A stretch of DNA of 64,000 nt. Origin: Hymenobacter negativus (lineage in GTDB: Bacteria > Bacteroidota > Bacteroidia > Cytophagales > Hymenobacteraceae). Each line of letters begins with the position of its first letter. Position 1 is the first letter of the stretch. The position numbers and the translations under genes were made by a program. Below are positions 15,000 through 22,723 of the stretch, piece after piece. The stretch is from contig NZ_JAGETZ010000004.1 of the NCBI RefSeq assembly GCF_017571495.1, positions 124,001 through 188,000 of the forward strand. The letters run 5' to 3'. The notes beneath the pieces were generated by a model, which worked only from the letters and a program-made list of their open reading frames with translations, ran no database searches and was not told where the DNA came from.

Positions 15000-15245
15000 A
15001 TGCCCTTGCTTAAATACCTTACCCCCTTTTTACTCAATGGGCTTTTATTACTTATCGTGTATCTGGTCGGGAAGCAAAACAGCAACCAGTATGGGTTAGC
15101 CGTCTACATGCTCATTATTATATTTATTGGACTTATCGTCAACCTAATCCTCCTCTTTATATTTATTTTCAATAAGGATTATAAATCCGCGGGGCTATAC
15201 TTTTTGGCATCGGCTGCTATTATTATTTTCCTTATTCGGCTATAA
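15000..15245 (+). CDS. Small three-helix membrane protein
   Basis: This 81-residue protein is almost entirely hydrophobic. Predicted membrane segments are LTPFLLNGLLLLIVYLV (about 6-22), LAVYMLIIIFIGLIVNLILL (about 31-50, continuing to IFIF) and LYFLASAAIIIFLI (near the C-terminus). The ATG at 15000 is chosen because an earlier in-frame start at 14949 adds a non-hydrophobic stretch. The base composition is noticeably AT-rich compared with flanking GC-rich genes. I do not recognise the family. The gene stands alone between the HTH gene and the DUF7832-like gene; small membrane proteins of this kind are common in immunity clusters, but nothing here proves it. Confidence 0.5.
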   Translation: MPLLKYLTPFLLNGLLLLIVYLVGKQNSNQYGLAVYMLIIIFIGLIVNLILLFIFIFNKDYKSAGLYFLASAAIIIFLIRL

Positions 15246-15400
15246 AACAGCTATTCAGTTCGGCAAATCCATGAACGAGTTATAATATTCTCTGGTCCGG
15301 CACCGAGCCGACCGATTGAAGAGCAGGAACATGTATGATTTATTGACTCGTTATACCACTGACTACATTTAAATAGTACGAAATTTAATTCAGAAAGAAA

Positions 15401-15847
15401 ATGGCTATTGACCGCGCAGATTGGCACCACGGCGGGGACTTTCCCAACGACTTACCGGACGAAAACGGGGGTACCCACATCGGCATGTACCTCGCCTGGA
15501 TAATTAATAACTACCTGGAAGGTGAGATTCACCACGAGGATGAAGCTTCGGAGCAACTTCTGACGCAAGTCAGAAACCGGGAAATAACGGGCCGCGACTT
15601 TCTGTCCCAAGCGTGCGACGAGAAGTTTTGGGAAAGCGACCTGAATGCGGAAGGCCTGGCTTTCACGCAGCAGTATTACGTGACCCAAGGCAGCGGCCCC
15701 ACTTATTTCGAAGACTACATAGCTGCCCTCGCCGAGGAGTTGCCCAGCATCTATCACGTCAAAGACACTTGGGAAAACTACGACATCCTCAGCAAGCGGC
15801 TGGACCGACGGTTTCGGGAGTGGAAGGCTGGAACAGCAGATGCCTAG
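15401..15847 (+). CDS. DUF7832-like protein
   Basis: This 148-residue protein starts with AIDRADWHHGGDFPNDLPDE and NGGTHIGMYLAWIINNYLEG, the signature I associate with the DUF7832 family (WHYGGDFP followed by ENGGTHIGMFLAW). The second half is helical and includes RNREITGRDFLSQACDEKFW and FTQQYYVTQGSGPTYFEDYI. The family is widespread, soluble and without an assigned function, and it often sits among small orphan genes of the immunity-cluster type. It begins the run 15401-16599, three short soluble proteins in a row with 30-45 bp gaps, which may be co-transcribed. It is cytoplasmic; there is no signal peptide. Confidence 0.7.
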   Translation: MAIDRADWHHGGDFPNDLPDENGGTHIGMYLAWIINNYLEGEIHHEDEASEQLLTQVRNREITGRDFLSQACDEKFWESDLNAEGLAFTQQYYVTQGSGPTYFEDYIAALAEELPSIYHVKDTWENYDILSKRLDRRFREWKAGTADA

Positions 15848-15890
15848 TTACACAAGGCTCGTAGCTTCATTCTTCTAAAAACGCCACAAC

Positions 15891-16256
15891 ATGATTTGGG
15901 AGCCCATCACACTCGAAGCATTATACAACCAGATTCTTCGTGCAGAAGAAGAAATGAATAGTGAGCTTCAACGATTCTGGGAGCTTATTAAGATATTTCC
16001 AGAGAAGTGGATAGGGCCGGAATATGGCAAAGAAGGCGGCGGCTTTTGGGTAGTCGCTATTTGCGGTCGAAATATCATCTGGTACAATGATATTGAAGAA
16101 GGCTTCAACATTTCGCCTTATAAACAGTATGGTGAATTTGAAGACTACCGATGCAATCAGGATGATTTGCAATATCCTGTTCAAAGCCTACTCACAGTTA
16201 TAAATTTCGGAGGTGACATGCCTGGCTATTTTGCGCCACCACAAACTATCGATTAA
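15891..16256 (+). CDS. Conserved hypothetical protein, immunity-cluster type
   Basis: This 121-residue soluble protein has a conserved core: FPEKWIGPEYGKEGGGFWVV, then AICGRNIIWYNDIEEGFNIS, then the Cys-containing YRCNQDDLQYPVQSLLTVI. I recall this core from short Bacteroidota proteins of unknown function found next to SUKH and barstar-type genes, but I cannot name a family. It is AT-rich relative to the chromosome average here, and lies 43 bp after the DUF7832-like gene and 16 bp before the RraB-like gene. It is likely cytoplasmic. An immunity role is a hypothesis from context. Confidence 0.55.
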   Translation: MIWEPITLEALYNQILRAEEEMNSELQRFWELIKIFPEKWIGPEYGKEGGGFWVVAICGRNIIWYNDIEEGFNISPYKQYGEFEDYRCNQDDLQYPVQSLLTVINFGGDMPGYFAPPQTID

Positions 16257-16272
16257 TAATAGAACTCAGTGT

Positions 16273-16599
16273 ATGAATGCTTCTCTAGAAAGTGTGAAAG
16301 AGATGTTTCACAAAATGGAAGCAGACGGGTGGAATACAAGCTCTGCTCTAAAGTGGGGGTTTTTCTTTTTTGACAAAGACAGGGACAAGCTGCTTGATGT
16401 ACTTTTTGAATTAGAAGAGAGTTCGTATCGAATTGAAGAAATCCATCAAGCAGATAGTGGGGACTGGGTACTTCAAGTTTCCAAAATAGATACCTTAACT
16501 CCTGAGAAGCTTCACAGGCGCAACCTTGCGTTTAATGAATTGGCTACTCATTGTGGTGTTGAATTATATGATGGTTGGGACGTGGGCAAAATAGAATAG
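16273..16599 (+). CDS. RraB-domain (regulator of RNase E activity B-like) protein
   Basis: This 108-residue protein carries the RraB fold signature. FFFFDKDRDKLLDVLFELEE (about 30-49) is followed by YRIEEIHQADSGDWVLQVSK, then the highly conserved TPEKLHRRNLAFNELATHCG and the terminal YDGWDVG. In Escherichia coli RraB binds and inhibits RNase E. In Bacteroidota the domain recurs in small orphan genes, often in immunity-type clusters, so an RNase-inhibitor or immunity role is plausible but unproven. The ATG at 16273 is preferred over 16213, which overlaps the upstream gene by 44 bp. AT-rich composition fits acquisition by transfer. Confidence 0.75.
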   Translation: MNASLESVKEMFHKMEADGWNTSSALKWGFFFFDKDRDKLLDVLFELEESSYRIEEIHQADSGDWVLQVSKIDTLTPEKLHRRNLAFNELATHCGVELYDGWDVGKIE

Positions 16600-16654
16600 C
16601 CAACCCCACCACCACCTCACTCGTCTAACCGGCTCCACCCAAGCCCGACCCTAG

Positions 16655-18469
16655 ATGAGCCTTTGGCAAATTATCCAACGCCTGCTGCCGTTTGTGCGGC
16701 CCTACCGCCGCCTCGTTATTGCCACGCTACTGCTCACGCTAGTGGGCTCGCTGGCCGCGCAGGTCAACCCCTTCGTGTTGCGCTACACCGTGGACACCGT
16801 GCAAGGCATGCTGGACAAGGGCCAGGGCCTGGCCGAGGGCTGGCCCCTGCTGGCCTGGGTGAGCGGGCTGCTGCTGGGCAAGGAAATCATCAACACCTTC
16901 ATCCAGTTCGGGCAGAAATACTACGGCGAGAAAATCCGCATCCAGATTTCCGGCGTGCTGGCCCAAACGGCCGTGAGCAAGATTCTGAGCTACCAGCTCG
17001 GTTTCTTCTCCGACGACGGCAACCAGACCGGCAAGCTCCAAACCCGCATCGACCGGGGCGTGGAGAGCCTTATGAAGCTGGTGCAAAACTTCTTCATCGA
17101 CATCATGCCGCTTTTCGCCAACGCCATTGTGGCGCTGGTGGTCATTTTTCTGAATAACAAGTGGGTGGGGCTGGTGGCGCTGGCGGTATTGCCGGTGTAT
17201 TTCTGGCTCAGCTACGCGCAGGCCGAGAAACTGCAGGGCGTGCGGCGCGGCCTGCAGCGCCTGCGTGAGGAGAAAAACCACGGCCTCATCAGCATCATCG
17301 ACAGCATTGTAGTCATCAAAAGCTTCGTGCGTGAGCAGTACGAAGGCCAGAAGCAGGCCAGTGTGCAAAGCCGCCTCGAAGGCGCCCAGCTCCTGACCCG
17401 CAAAACCAACTTCCGCTTCGACGGCCTCAAAACCTTCGTCGAGCAGATTGGCGTGGTGGCCATCATCGTGCTCACGGCCTACCTCGTGCTCGGCCGCCAG
17501 ATTTCCATCGGGGCCATCATGTTCCACATTCTGCTGTTCAACAACGTGTCGGCGCCCATCCGGCAGCTGCACCGCATCTACGACGAGATGAATGAGGCCC
17601 TCACCTACTCCGAAGGCTTCTTCGCCATCCTCGACGCCGACGACCAGCGCGAGCGCCCCGGCCAACTCGAACCCGGCGAAAACCTGCGCGGCCAGTTCGA
17701 GCTGCGCAACGTGAACTTCACCTACCCCAGCGGCACCGCCGCCCTGCACGACGTGAGCCTCCGCATTCAGGCCGGCAAAACCACCGCGCTGGTGGGGCTC
17801 AGCGGAGCAGGCAAAAGCACCATCATCACCCTGCTCTGCCAGTTCTACCGCCCCGATAGCGGCGACATCTTGCTCGATGGCCACCCGCTGGCGCAGTACG
17901 ACACCTTCGCCCTGCGCCAGGAAATTGGCCTGGTGCTCCAGAAAAACCACATTTTCAAGGGTACCATCGAAGAAAACATCCGCTACGGCGACTTCACCGC
18001 CACCCAGGCCCAGATTGAAGCCGCCGCCAAGCAGGCCTACCTGCACGACCAGATTCTGGACCTGCCGCGCCAGTACGAGTCCGACGCCCAGCAGCTCAGC
18101 GGCGGCCAGCAGCAGCGCATCGCCATTGCCCGGCTCTTCCTCAAAAACCCGCCCATCATCTTCCTCGACGAGCCCACCGCCAGCCTCGACGCCATCGCCA
18201 CCGAGCAAATCAAGAACTCGCTTGATGCCATCAAGCAGGGCCGCACGGTAGTCATCATCTCCCACAGCCTCGCCCAAATCGTGGATTCGGACTGCATCTA
18301 CGTCATGAAAAAAGGCCACATGGTGGAAAGCGGCACCCACGACGAGCTTTACGCCAAGCACGGCACCTACCGCGAAATTTTCGACGCCTCGGCCCGTAGC
18401 TTAAATATCGAGAAGCTGGCCAAGACCATGGCCGATGACGGGGACGAGGTGCTGGACACGGCTTCGTGA
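16655..18469 (+). CDS. ABC transporter, fused membrane and ATPase (MsbA-like exporter half)
   Basis: This 604-residue half-transporter has an N-terminal membrane domain with about six helices (20-310) and a C-terminal nucleotide-binding domain (345-580). Walker A GLSGAGKST lies near residue 380, the signature LSGGQQQR near 480, Walker B PIIFLDEPTASLD near 510, and the switch His in VVIISHSLAQ. The architecture is that of type IV ABC exporters (MsbA/LmrA), which act as dimers and export lipids, peptides or drugs. No partner half-transporter is adjacent, so a homodimer is likely. The gene is GC-rich, unlike the small AT-rich genes on both sides, so the accessory genes seem to have been inserted around it. 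The substrate is unknown. Confidence 0.9.
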   Translation: MSLWQIIQRLLPFVRPYRRLVIATLLLTLVGSLAAQVNPFVLRYTVDTVQGMLDKGQGLAEGWPLLAWVSGLLLGKEIINTFIQFGQKYYGEKIRIQISGVLAQTAVSKILSYQLGFFSDDGNQTGKLQTRIDRGVESLMKLVQNFFIDIMPLFANAIVALVVIFLNNKWVGLVALAVLPVYFWLSYAQAEKLQGVRRGLQRLREEKNHGLISIIDSIVVIKSFVREQYEGQKQASVQSRLEGAQLLTRKTNFRFDGLKTFVEQIGVVAIIVLTAYLVLGRQISIGAIMFHILLFNNVSAPIRQLHRIYDEMNEALTYSEGFFAILDADDQRERPGQLEPGENLRGQFELRNVNFTYPSGTAALHDVSLRIQAGKTTALVGLSGAGKSTIITLLCQFYRPDSGDILLDGHPLAQYDTFALRQEIGLVLQKNHIFKGTIEENIRYGDFTATQAQIEAAAKQAYLHDQILDLPRQYESDAQQLSGGQQQRIAIARLFLKNPPIIFLDEPTASLDAIATEQIKNSLDAIKQGRTVVIISHSLAQIVDSDCIYVMKKGHMVESGTHDELYAKHGTYREIFDASARSLNIEKLAKTMADDGDEVLDTAS

Positions 18470-18539
18470 GAAGTTATTCATTACTTTAAAGAATAAGTGT
18501 ACCTTTTGCTTAAGAATTGCATTGGTCGTTTAGTCTAAA

Positions 18540-19187
18540 ATGAAAAAAGCAGGAAAACTTAATTCACTCAAGTGTCCATGCTGCGGCGAGTTGCGCCCTG
18601 AATCTGAATGTTTTGTATTTATCAGTCAGATTGCCTACGATGTGCCGAAAAAGTATTACTGCACCTTAAAGGGGGATATAATTGGCAACCTGTATTGGCT
18701 TGATGCGCAAAAGAATAAAGTTGATTGGGCTTGTGATGTCTGCCTGCAACAAAAACGTGCATTCCAAGGCAAACCCAAGCGTCAATTGTTCTGCGACATC
18801 GCGCCTCACTTTGCCTATTTCGACAAACAGATAGTTTGCCGTGACTGTGGCATAACGTTTCAATTTTCAAAAGAAGAGCAAGCTCACTACTATGAGAAGC
18901 TAGTGTTTTGGGTGCAAGCTGAGCGGGTGCGTTGCGATTCATGTCAGGCATTACAGAGAATAAGAAAGCGGCTTTCTCACTTATTAGCTAATCCTGATTA
19001 CAACGATTTAGAGCAGGTAAAAGAAATAATTTCGATTCGGCTTAAACTAAAACAGTACCAGCAAGCCAAGCAATTTTTAGCCATTGGCAAGAAAAATCAT
19101 GTTTCAGGAAGCATTCAATATCTGGCATTTGAATCATTAAGGAAGCAGATTACAGAGGCTGAATTGACAGATAACACTTCTAAATAG
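18540..19187 (+). CDS. Zinc-ribbon protein (probable zinc-ribbon domain)
   Basis: This 215-residue protein is rich in Cys pairs. CPCCGELRPESEC (about 12-24) and WACDVCLQQKRAF (about 61-73) precede the typical probable-zinc-ribbon stretch VCRDCGITFQFSKEEQAHYY (about 98-117). It ends in RVRCDSCQALQRIRKR (about 129-144). Four CxxC units suggest two or more zinc sites. The C-terminal third is helical (QVKEIISIRLKLKQYQQAKQ), perhaps a TPR-like hairpin. The family has no assigned function. The gene is AT-rich and isolated, lying just upstream of a decayed barstar copy. It is cytoplasmic; a nucleic-acid-binding role is possible but not shown. Confidence 0.7.
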   Translation: MKKAGKLNSLKCPCCGELRPESECFVFISQIAYDVPKKYYCTLKGDIIGNLYWLDAQKNKVDWACDVCLQQKRAFQGKPKRQLFCDIAPHFAYFDKQIVCRDCGITFQFSKEEQAHYYEKLVFWVQAERVRCDSCQALQRIRKRLSHLLANPDYNDLEQVKEIISIRLKLKQYQQAKQFLAIGKKNHVSGSIQYLAFESLRKQITEAELTDNTSK

Positions 19188-19214
19188 TAGTTGCTTCAAA
19201 TGAAGCCTACCCTC

Positions 19215-19338
19215 ATGACCATCAACCTCACCTACGTCGACACCAAAGCTGCTTTTCACACGACGATGAAGCGCGAGTTGCACCTCTCCCGACTGGTACG
19301 GCGTGAGCTGGGATGCCATTATTGCTGTGGTTGAAATG
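19215..19338 (+). pseudogene. Decayed barstar copy
   Basis: The start MTINLTYVDTKAAFHTTMKR is nearly identical to the intact barstar at 20817 (MTIDLTHVDTKAAFHMTMKR). Then one extra base before GACTGGTACGGCGTGAG shifts the frame, and 12 bases are lost between two TGGGACGC-type direct repeats of the intact gene, leaving GAGCTGGGATGCCATTATTG. Similarity stops at 19338, where a 21-bp block shared with the gene end at 21949-21969 begins. The locus cannot make a functional barstar. It marks an older duplication followed by decay. Confidence 0.8.
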
Positions 19339-19359
19339 CTGGCCCACTTGCTTGACGAG
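19339..19359. repeat. 21-bp block identical to 21949-21969
   Basis: Bases 19339-19359 (CTGGCCCACTTGCTTGACGA plus one G) recur exactly at 21949-21969, inside the 3-prime end of the minus-strand gene 21919-22566. In the same minus-strand frame the fragment reads LVKQVGQ, as in that gene, so it is probably the end of a lost duplicate of it. Confidence 0.75.
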
Positions 19360-19422
19360 GTGCTTAACACAACTTCGTTAGAATACCCGCATGTCTTGCC
19401 TTAATTCACACATCCAAGCATA

Positions 19423-20091
19423 ATGCACAGTATCACTGCTGATTTTTTCACTGCTTACTGGCGGGCGGGAATGACGACAGTCTATACGGAGGGAATGTCG
19501 CCTGATATGATGGCAGGGCCCGAAGATGACGAAGGCTGGGTTGAATGGAAGCCAATCAGAGGCACCTTGACGAATGAAGACTATCAACAGCTTGAAGAAG
19601 CATATCAAATTCAATTACCACCCAGTTTTATTGATTGGCACAAGGCTTTCTTCTTTTGCGATGGTGACTGTCTGATTGCCCAGTTACCGGCTTCTTTGCC
19701 TAATGAGCCGCTAGAAGAATTAAGAAATCAGCTGAACTACGGCGGGAATTTAATTAGCCAGGGACTTTATCCTTTTGCATCAGATGGCAGTGGTGCTGGC
19801 AATCCGTTGGTATTCGATGCGCGTTACCCGGTTACTAATAATGAGTTTCCAATTCGGGTATACGACCACGAATCAGTAGACGATTTGAATGGCCTTGGAG
19901 AGATTATATTTTCCTCTTTCAGCAAGATGCTGAGCTGCTTGGTCTATTTCCTAAACCGTCCCGAAGCAGTTGAATCTGGTGAAGCAATACGTGGCTTTTT
20001 TGACATTGACCCCACTGGCGCCGGTGGGCCCGGCAGGAATTATTGGCTGAGTAGCTGGGGCAATACGCATTGGCTGAATAAGAGGCGATAA
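19423..20091 (+). CDS. SMI1/KNR4 (SUKH) family protein
   Basis: This 222-residue protein has the SUKH fold order. It starts with an N-terminal helix ITADFFTAYWRAGMTTVYTE and an acidic stretch. Then comes the hallmark LTNEDYQQLEEAYQIQLPPS followed by FIDWHKAFFFCDGDC (about 55-90). The core SDGSGAGNPLVFDAR (the G-x-G-N-x-L-x-FD pattern, about 125-139) and IRVYDHESVDDLNGLG complete it. SUKH proteins are the commonest immunity proteins against polymorphic nuclease toxins. No toxin gene is visible in the window, so this could be an orphan immunity gene. It is AT-rich compared with the chromosome average here and stands alone 64 bp after the barstar remnant. Confidence 0.8.
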   Translation: MHSITADFFTAYWRAGMTTVYTEGMSPDMMAGPEDDEGWVEWKPIRGTLTNEDYQQLEEAYQIQLPPSFIDWHKAFFFCDGDCLIAQLPASLPNEPLEELRNQLNYGGNLISQGLYPFASDGSGAGNPLVFDARYPVTNNEFPIRVYDHESVDDLNGLGEIIFSSFSKMLSCLVYFLNRPEAVESGEAIRGFFDIDPTGAGGPGRNYWLSSWGNTHWLNKRR

Positions 20092-20271
20092 CCGCCTATG
20101 GCCGCTGTACTGGCGCAAATACAGCATAACTCGTAACTGCTTTCGCCGTGGATGCAATGCTTCTACTGCCATGCAAGTAGACCTGGCGTTTGACGTGCCA
20201 CGGTCACTCTGCTGCGAGGCTCATAGATTTGCGGCCAATACGCCATCCACATAATTCCTACTACTGTTTTC

Positions 20272-20793
20272 ATGGTCCAATTTTCTTTCGGCTGCCGTTT
20301 AGTTGCTTCTTTGTCGCTATCCGGCACAGTGCTATTGAGCAGCTGCAGCAGCACGACCGTGCTGCAATCGATGCCCGTTGGGGCACGTGTTTACGTCGAT
20401 GGCGAGTCAGTTGGAACGACGCCGTACCGGCATTCCGACACGAAGATTGTGGGCAGCACTACCTCCGTGCGCATGGAGAAAGAAGGGTTTGAAACGTATA
20501 CCACGTCTTTTTCGCGAGACGAGCAGGCCGACGTAGGGGCCATCATTGGCGGTGTATTTGTGCTGGTGCCTTTTCTGTGGACAATGAAGTACAAGCCCGT
20601 GCATTCGTACGAGCTAAAACCGTTATCGCCCGTTCAGCAGCCTGGCCCGGTAGTCGTTCCTTCGGCCAAGCCCCGTACTGACAAGCCCCGCGCAGAACGC
20701 CTGCGCGAAAACAAAAAGCTGCTGGATGAGAAGATTCTCACCCCGCAGGAATACGAAAAAGAGAAACAGCGTATTCTGGCAGAGCCGGAATAA
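20272..20793 (+). CDS. PEGA-domain lipoprotein with SHOCT-like C-terminus
   Basis: This 173-residue protein has a signal sequence ending in the lipobox-like LLSSCSS (Cys near residue 25), so it is probably an outer-membrane or periplasmic lipoprotein. The PEGA domain follows: LQSMPVGARVYVDGESVGTT and PYRHSDTKIVGSTTSVRMEK (about 30-80). A hydrophobic stretch GAIIGGVFVLVPFLW could be a membrane segment or buried strand. A Pro-rich linker follows, then the C-terminal helical pair LRENKKLLDEKILTPQEYEK, which matches the SHOCT short-helical-domain pattern. PEGA modules are associated with surface-layer or peptidoglycan interactions. It precedes the barstar gene by 23 bp and may share its transcript. 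Confidence 0.75.
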   Translation: MVQFSFGCRLVASLSLSGTVLLSSCSSTTVLQSMPVGARVYVDGESVGTTPYRHSDTKIVGSTTSVRMEKEGFETYTTSFSRDEQADVGAIIGGVFVLVPFLWTMKYKPVHSYELKPLSPVQQPGPVVVPSAKPRTDKPRAERLRENKKLLDEKILTPQEYEKEKQRILAEPE

Positions 20794-20816
20794 TATCTTC
20801 CTGCCGGCACCCACCC

Positions 20817-21080
20817 ATGACCATCGACCTCACCCACGTCGACACCAAAGCCGCTTTTCACATGACGATGAAACGCGAGTTGGGCTTTCCGGACTGGTAC
20901 GGCGTGAGTTGGGACGCTTTCTGGGACGCCATTATTGCCGTAGTCGAAATGCCCGATTGTGTGGTCTTGCAGCACTGGCAAACCTTCGCCCAGTCCTGCC
21001 CCCGAGACATGCAGATTCTCCACCAGATTATGGCCGACTACCACCAGGAGAAGCCCGGCAAGCAGCTACTGCTAGGGTAG
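20817..21080 (+). CDS. Barstar-family ribonuclease inhibitor
   Basis: This 87-residue protein, about the length of classical barstar, carries the family core FPDWYGVSWDAFWDAIIAVV (about 24-43), preceded by the helix TKAAFHMTMKREL and followed by VVLQHWQTFAQ. Barstars bind and block barnase-type ribonucleases; here no barnase or toxin gene is present, so it may protect against RNase toxins from competitors or from elsewhere in the genome. A decayed duplicate exists at 19215. It lies 23 bp after the PEGA lipoprotein gene and upstream of a YARHG protein gene. It is cytoplasmic. The family call is firm; the biological target is unknown. Confidence 0.85.
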   Translation: MTIDLTHVDTKAAFHMTMKRELGFPDWYGVSWDAFWDAIIAVVEMPDCVVLQHWQTFAQSCPRDMQILHQIMADYHQEKPGKQLLLG

Positions 21081-21156
21081 CAAGCCCGACGGTACCAACC
21101 CCGGGTTCACAGATAGCGCAGCATATTTGTGCCACGCTATTCTCACCCGCCTTTCT

Positions 21157-21873
21157 ATGAAACAGGCACTTCTCTATTTATTCTTGCTCCTTGGTACGGG
21201 TCGGGCCTTCGGGCAGGCTGTAGTTGGTTCGGAAAAAATACCGGCAAAAAACATCAAGCCTTGGCTGGCAACGACCCCCAAAAGCTTCGAAGGCGTCTAT
21301 CACTTCGGAGAATCCGAAGGCGAGTCGGAGTTGGCCCTCGCCGTAAGCGAAGGAATAGTAACCGCCCAGATAAAATCCGGCGATTGGGTACGAGTCAAAG
21401 GCGTAGAAAAATGGCGGTTTTCCTATAAAAACCTAACCAACGTGAAGATTGAAGGCAACAAATTCCGTTCCGTCGAAATGTCTGGCGAATTTGTGCGCGT
21501 CCTGACCGAGGGAAACTACGAAAACGGCTTAAAAATAAATCAATACGGGCGCGCCGCTGCCCCCAAAGGCGAGGCCGAAATTGGCACCAAATCCAACCCA
21601 ATAAAAGACTACTACCAGGGCGAATACCCGCAAGCATCCTATCAAGTATTGCAGGTAGCTGCCCTTAACAAGTACAGCAAGGCCCAGCTGGTACTGATGC
21701 GCAACGAGGTATTTGCCCGCTACGGCTATATTTTCTCCACGGCCAATGGCATGCTGGCCCACTTCAAAAAGCAAGACTGGTACGACCCCTCCACAACAGA
21801 TGTCAGCCGCTTGTTGACGGAGATTGAGAAGAAGAACATTGCCCTGCTGAAAGCAAGCGAGGCCAAGATGTAG
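21157..21873 (+). CDS. Secreted YARHG-domain protein
   Basis: From the ATG at 21157 this is a 238-residue protein with the signal peptide MKQALLYLFLLLGTGRAFGQ. Residues 40-130 form a beta-rich region (FEGVYHFGESEGESELALAV, KWRFSYKNLTNVKIEG). The C-terminal YARHG domain (about 170-225) reads LVLMRNEVFARYGYIFSTAN, then MLAHFKKQDWYDP. YARHG is an extracellular module of unknown function, thought to bind peptidoglycan or sugars. The upstream in-frame ATG at 21127 adds ten residues before the signal and is less likely. The gene sits between barstar and a convergent unknown gene; no operon partner is evident. Confidence 0.85.
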   Translation: MKQALLYLFLLLGTGRAFGQAVVGSEKIPAKNIKPWLATTPKSFEGVYHFGESEGESELALAVSEGIVTAQIKSGDWVRVKGVEKWRFSYKNLTNVKIEGNKFRSVEMSGEFVRVLTEGNYENGLKINQYGRAAAPKGEAEIGTKSNPIKDYYQGEYPQASYQVLQVAALNKYSKAQLVLMRNEVFARYGYIFSTANGMLAHFKKQDWYDPSTTDVSRLLTEIEKKNIALLKASEAKM

Positions 21874-21918
21874 CCCACGCCATTCACCACCGCGTTACGG
21901 AGGCGCGATGAGGCCTCA

Positions 21919-22566
21919 CTATTTCCCGTTGCCAAACCGCCAGTAGTCCTGGCCCACTTGCTTGACGAGTACTTCCATTATCTGGCGGGTGCGGGCCAGT
22001 GCAGCGGTAGCCGCTTGTTGCAGGCGGGCGCGGTCGGTGTGGCAGGCGGTGTGCACCCGGCCGCCTTCGTCGCCTTCCAGGAAATACACCCGGTCGGCGG
22101 TGGCGTAGGCCGCGCCGGTCCACCCCTGCTCCATGTCGTTGTAGAGCAGGCCTTCGGGAATGGGGTCGAGCAGGCTCTTGAGCAACGAGGCGCTTTCAGG
22201 AAACGTGTCGTACCACGGAAACGAGAGCAACACCTCGCCCCGACTGAGCAGCACAGGCCGCATCCAGAAATAATGGGTCTGGTCCTTGAGCTGCTTGCGG
22301 TGCTGCGTGGCCGCCTTCACGATGGAAATGTAGTAGCGCACCAGCTCGGCTTCGTGGCCCAGCGCGGCAGCGCTAAGCACGAGGTGCCCGCTGCGCGTCT
22401 GCCGGGGCTGGTAAAGCTTCACCACTTTGTCGCGCATATCGTTGGGCTCCGGCTTGTTGAATGAGCCGTAGAAGAAGTCCGGCTTTATCAGGAAAGCCAC
22501 ATCGGGCGCTAAATCGGGCAGGTACTTCGACTTCTGCGTAAAATCAGCCAGGTTCTCAGAAAGCAT
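21919..22566 (-). CDS. Uncharacterised protein
   Basis: This 215-residue protein has no signal peptide and no membrane segments. Visible features are LPDLAPDVAFLIKPDFFYGS near the N-terminus, HYFWMRPVLLSRGEVLLSFP in the middle, and EQGWTGAAYATADRVYFLEG followed by an Ala-rich helical end (LQQAATAALARTRQIMEVLV). I recognise no family. Its last codons (VKQVGQ) correspond to a 21-bp block that recurs exactly beside the barstar remnant at 19339. This implies that this gene and the barstar were once duplicated together. It converges with the YARHG gene. The spacing to the divergent ABC ATPase gene is 157 bp, with an inverted repeat CGGCACCA/TGGTGCCG in between (22673-22699). Confidence 0.5.
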   Translation of the reverse strand: MLSENLADFTQKSKYLPDLAPDVAFLIKPDFFYGSFNKPEPNDMRDKVVKLYQPRQTRSGHLVLSAAALGHEAELVRYYISIVKAATQHRKQLKDQTHYFWMRPVLLSRGEVLLSFPWYDTFPESASLLKSLLDPIPEGLLYNDMEQGWTGAAYATADRVYFLEGDEGGRVHTACHTDRARLQQAATAALARTRQIMEVLVKQVGQDYWRFGNGK

Positions 22567-22723
22567 AGGAACTGAGCTGCTGGAAAGCGTGGGCGAGCAG
22601 CAGGGCTAAGATACCAGTTGCCCCGAACCTCCGGCACCACCGCAGCGCAGGCTTTGTAGCCCGAACACTTTTCGGCACCAACTGCTCCGACTGGTGCCGG
22701 CTTTGTGGCGTTCTTTGCCCTGC

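Noticed and set aside
15331..15372. 13-codon ORF before the DUF7832-like gene
   Set aside because: Too short to support, with no recognisable product; the upstream GAAGAGCAGGAAC could be chance.
16739..18361. 540-codon open frame on the minus strand
   Set aside because: It lies entirely antisense to the ABC exporter, has repetitive Val/Gly/His/Leu-rich composition typical of a GC-rich shadow frame, and no domain.
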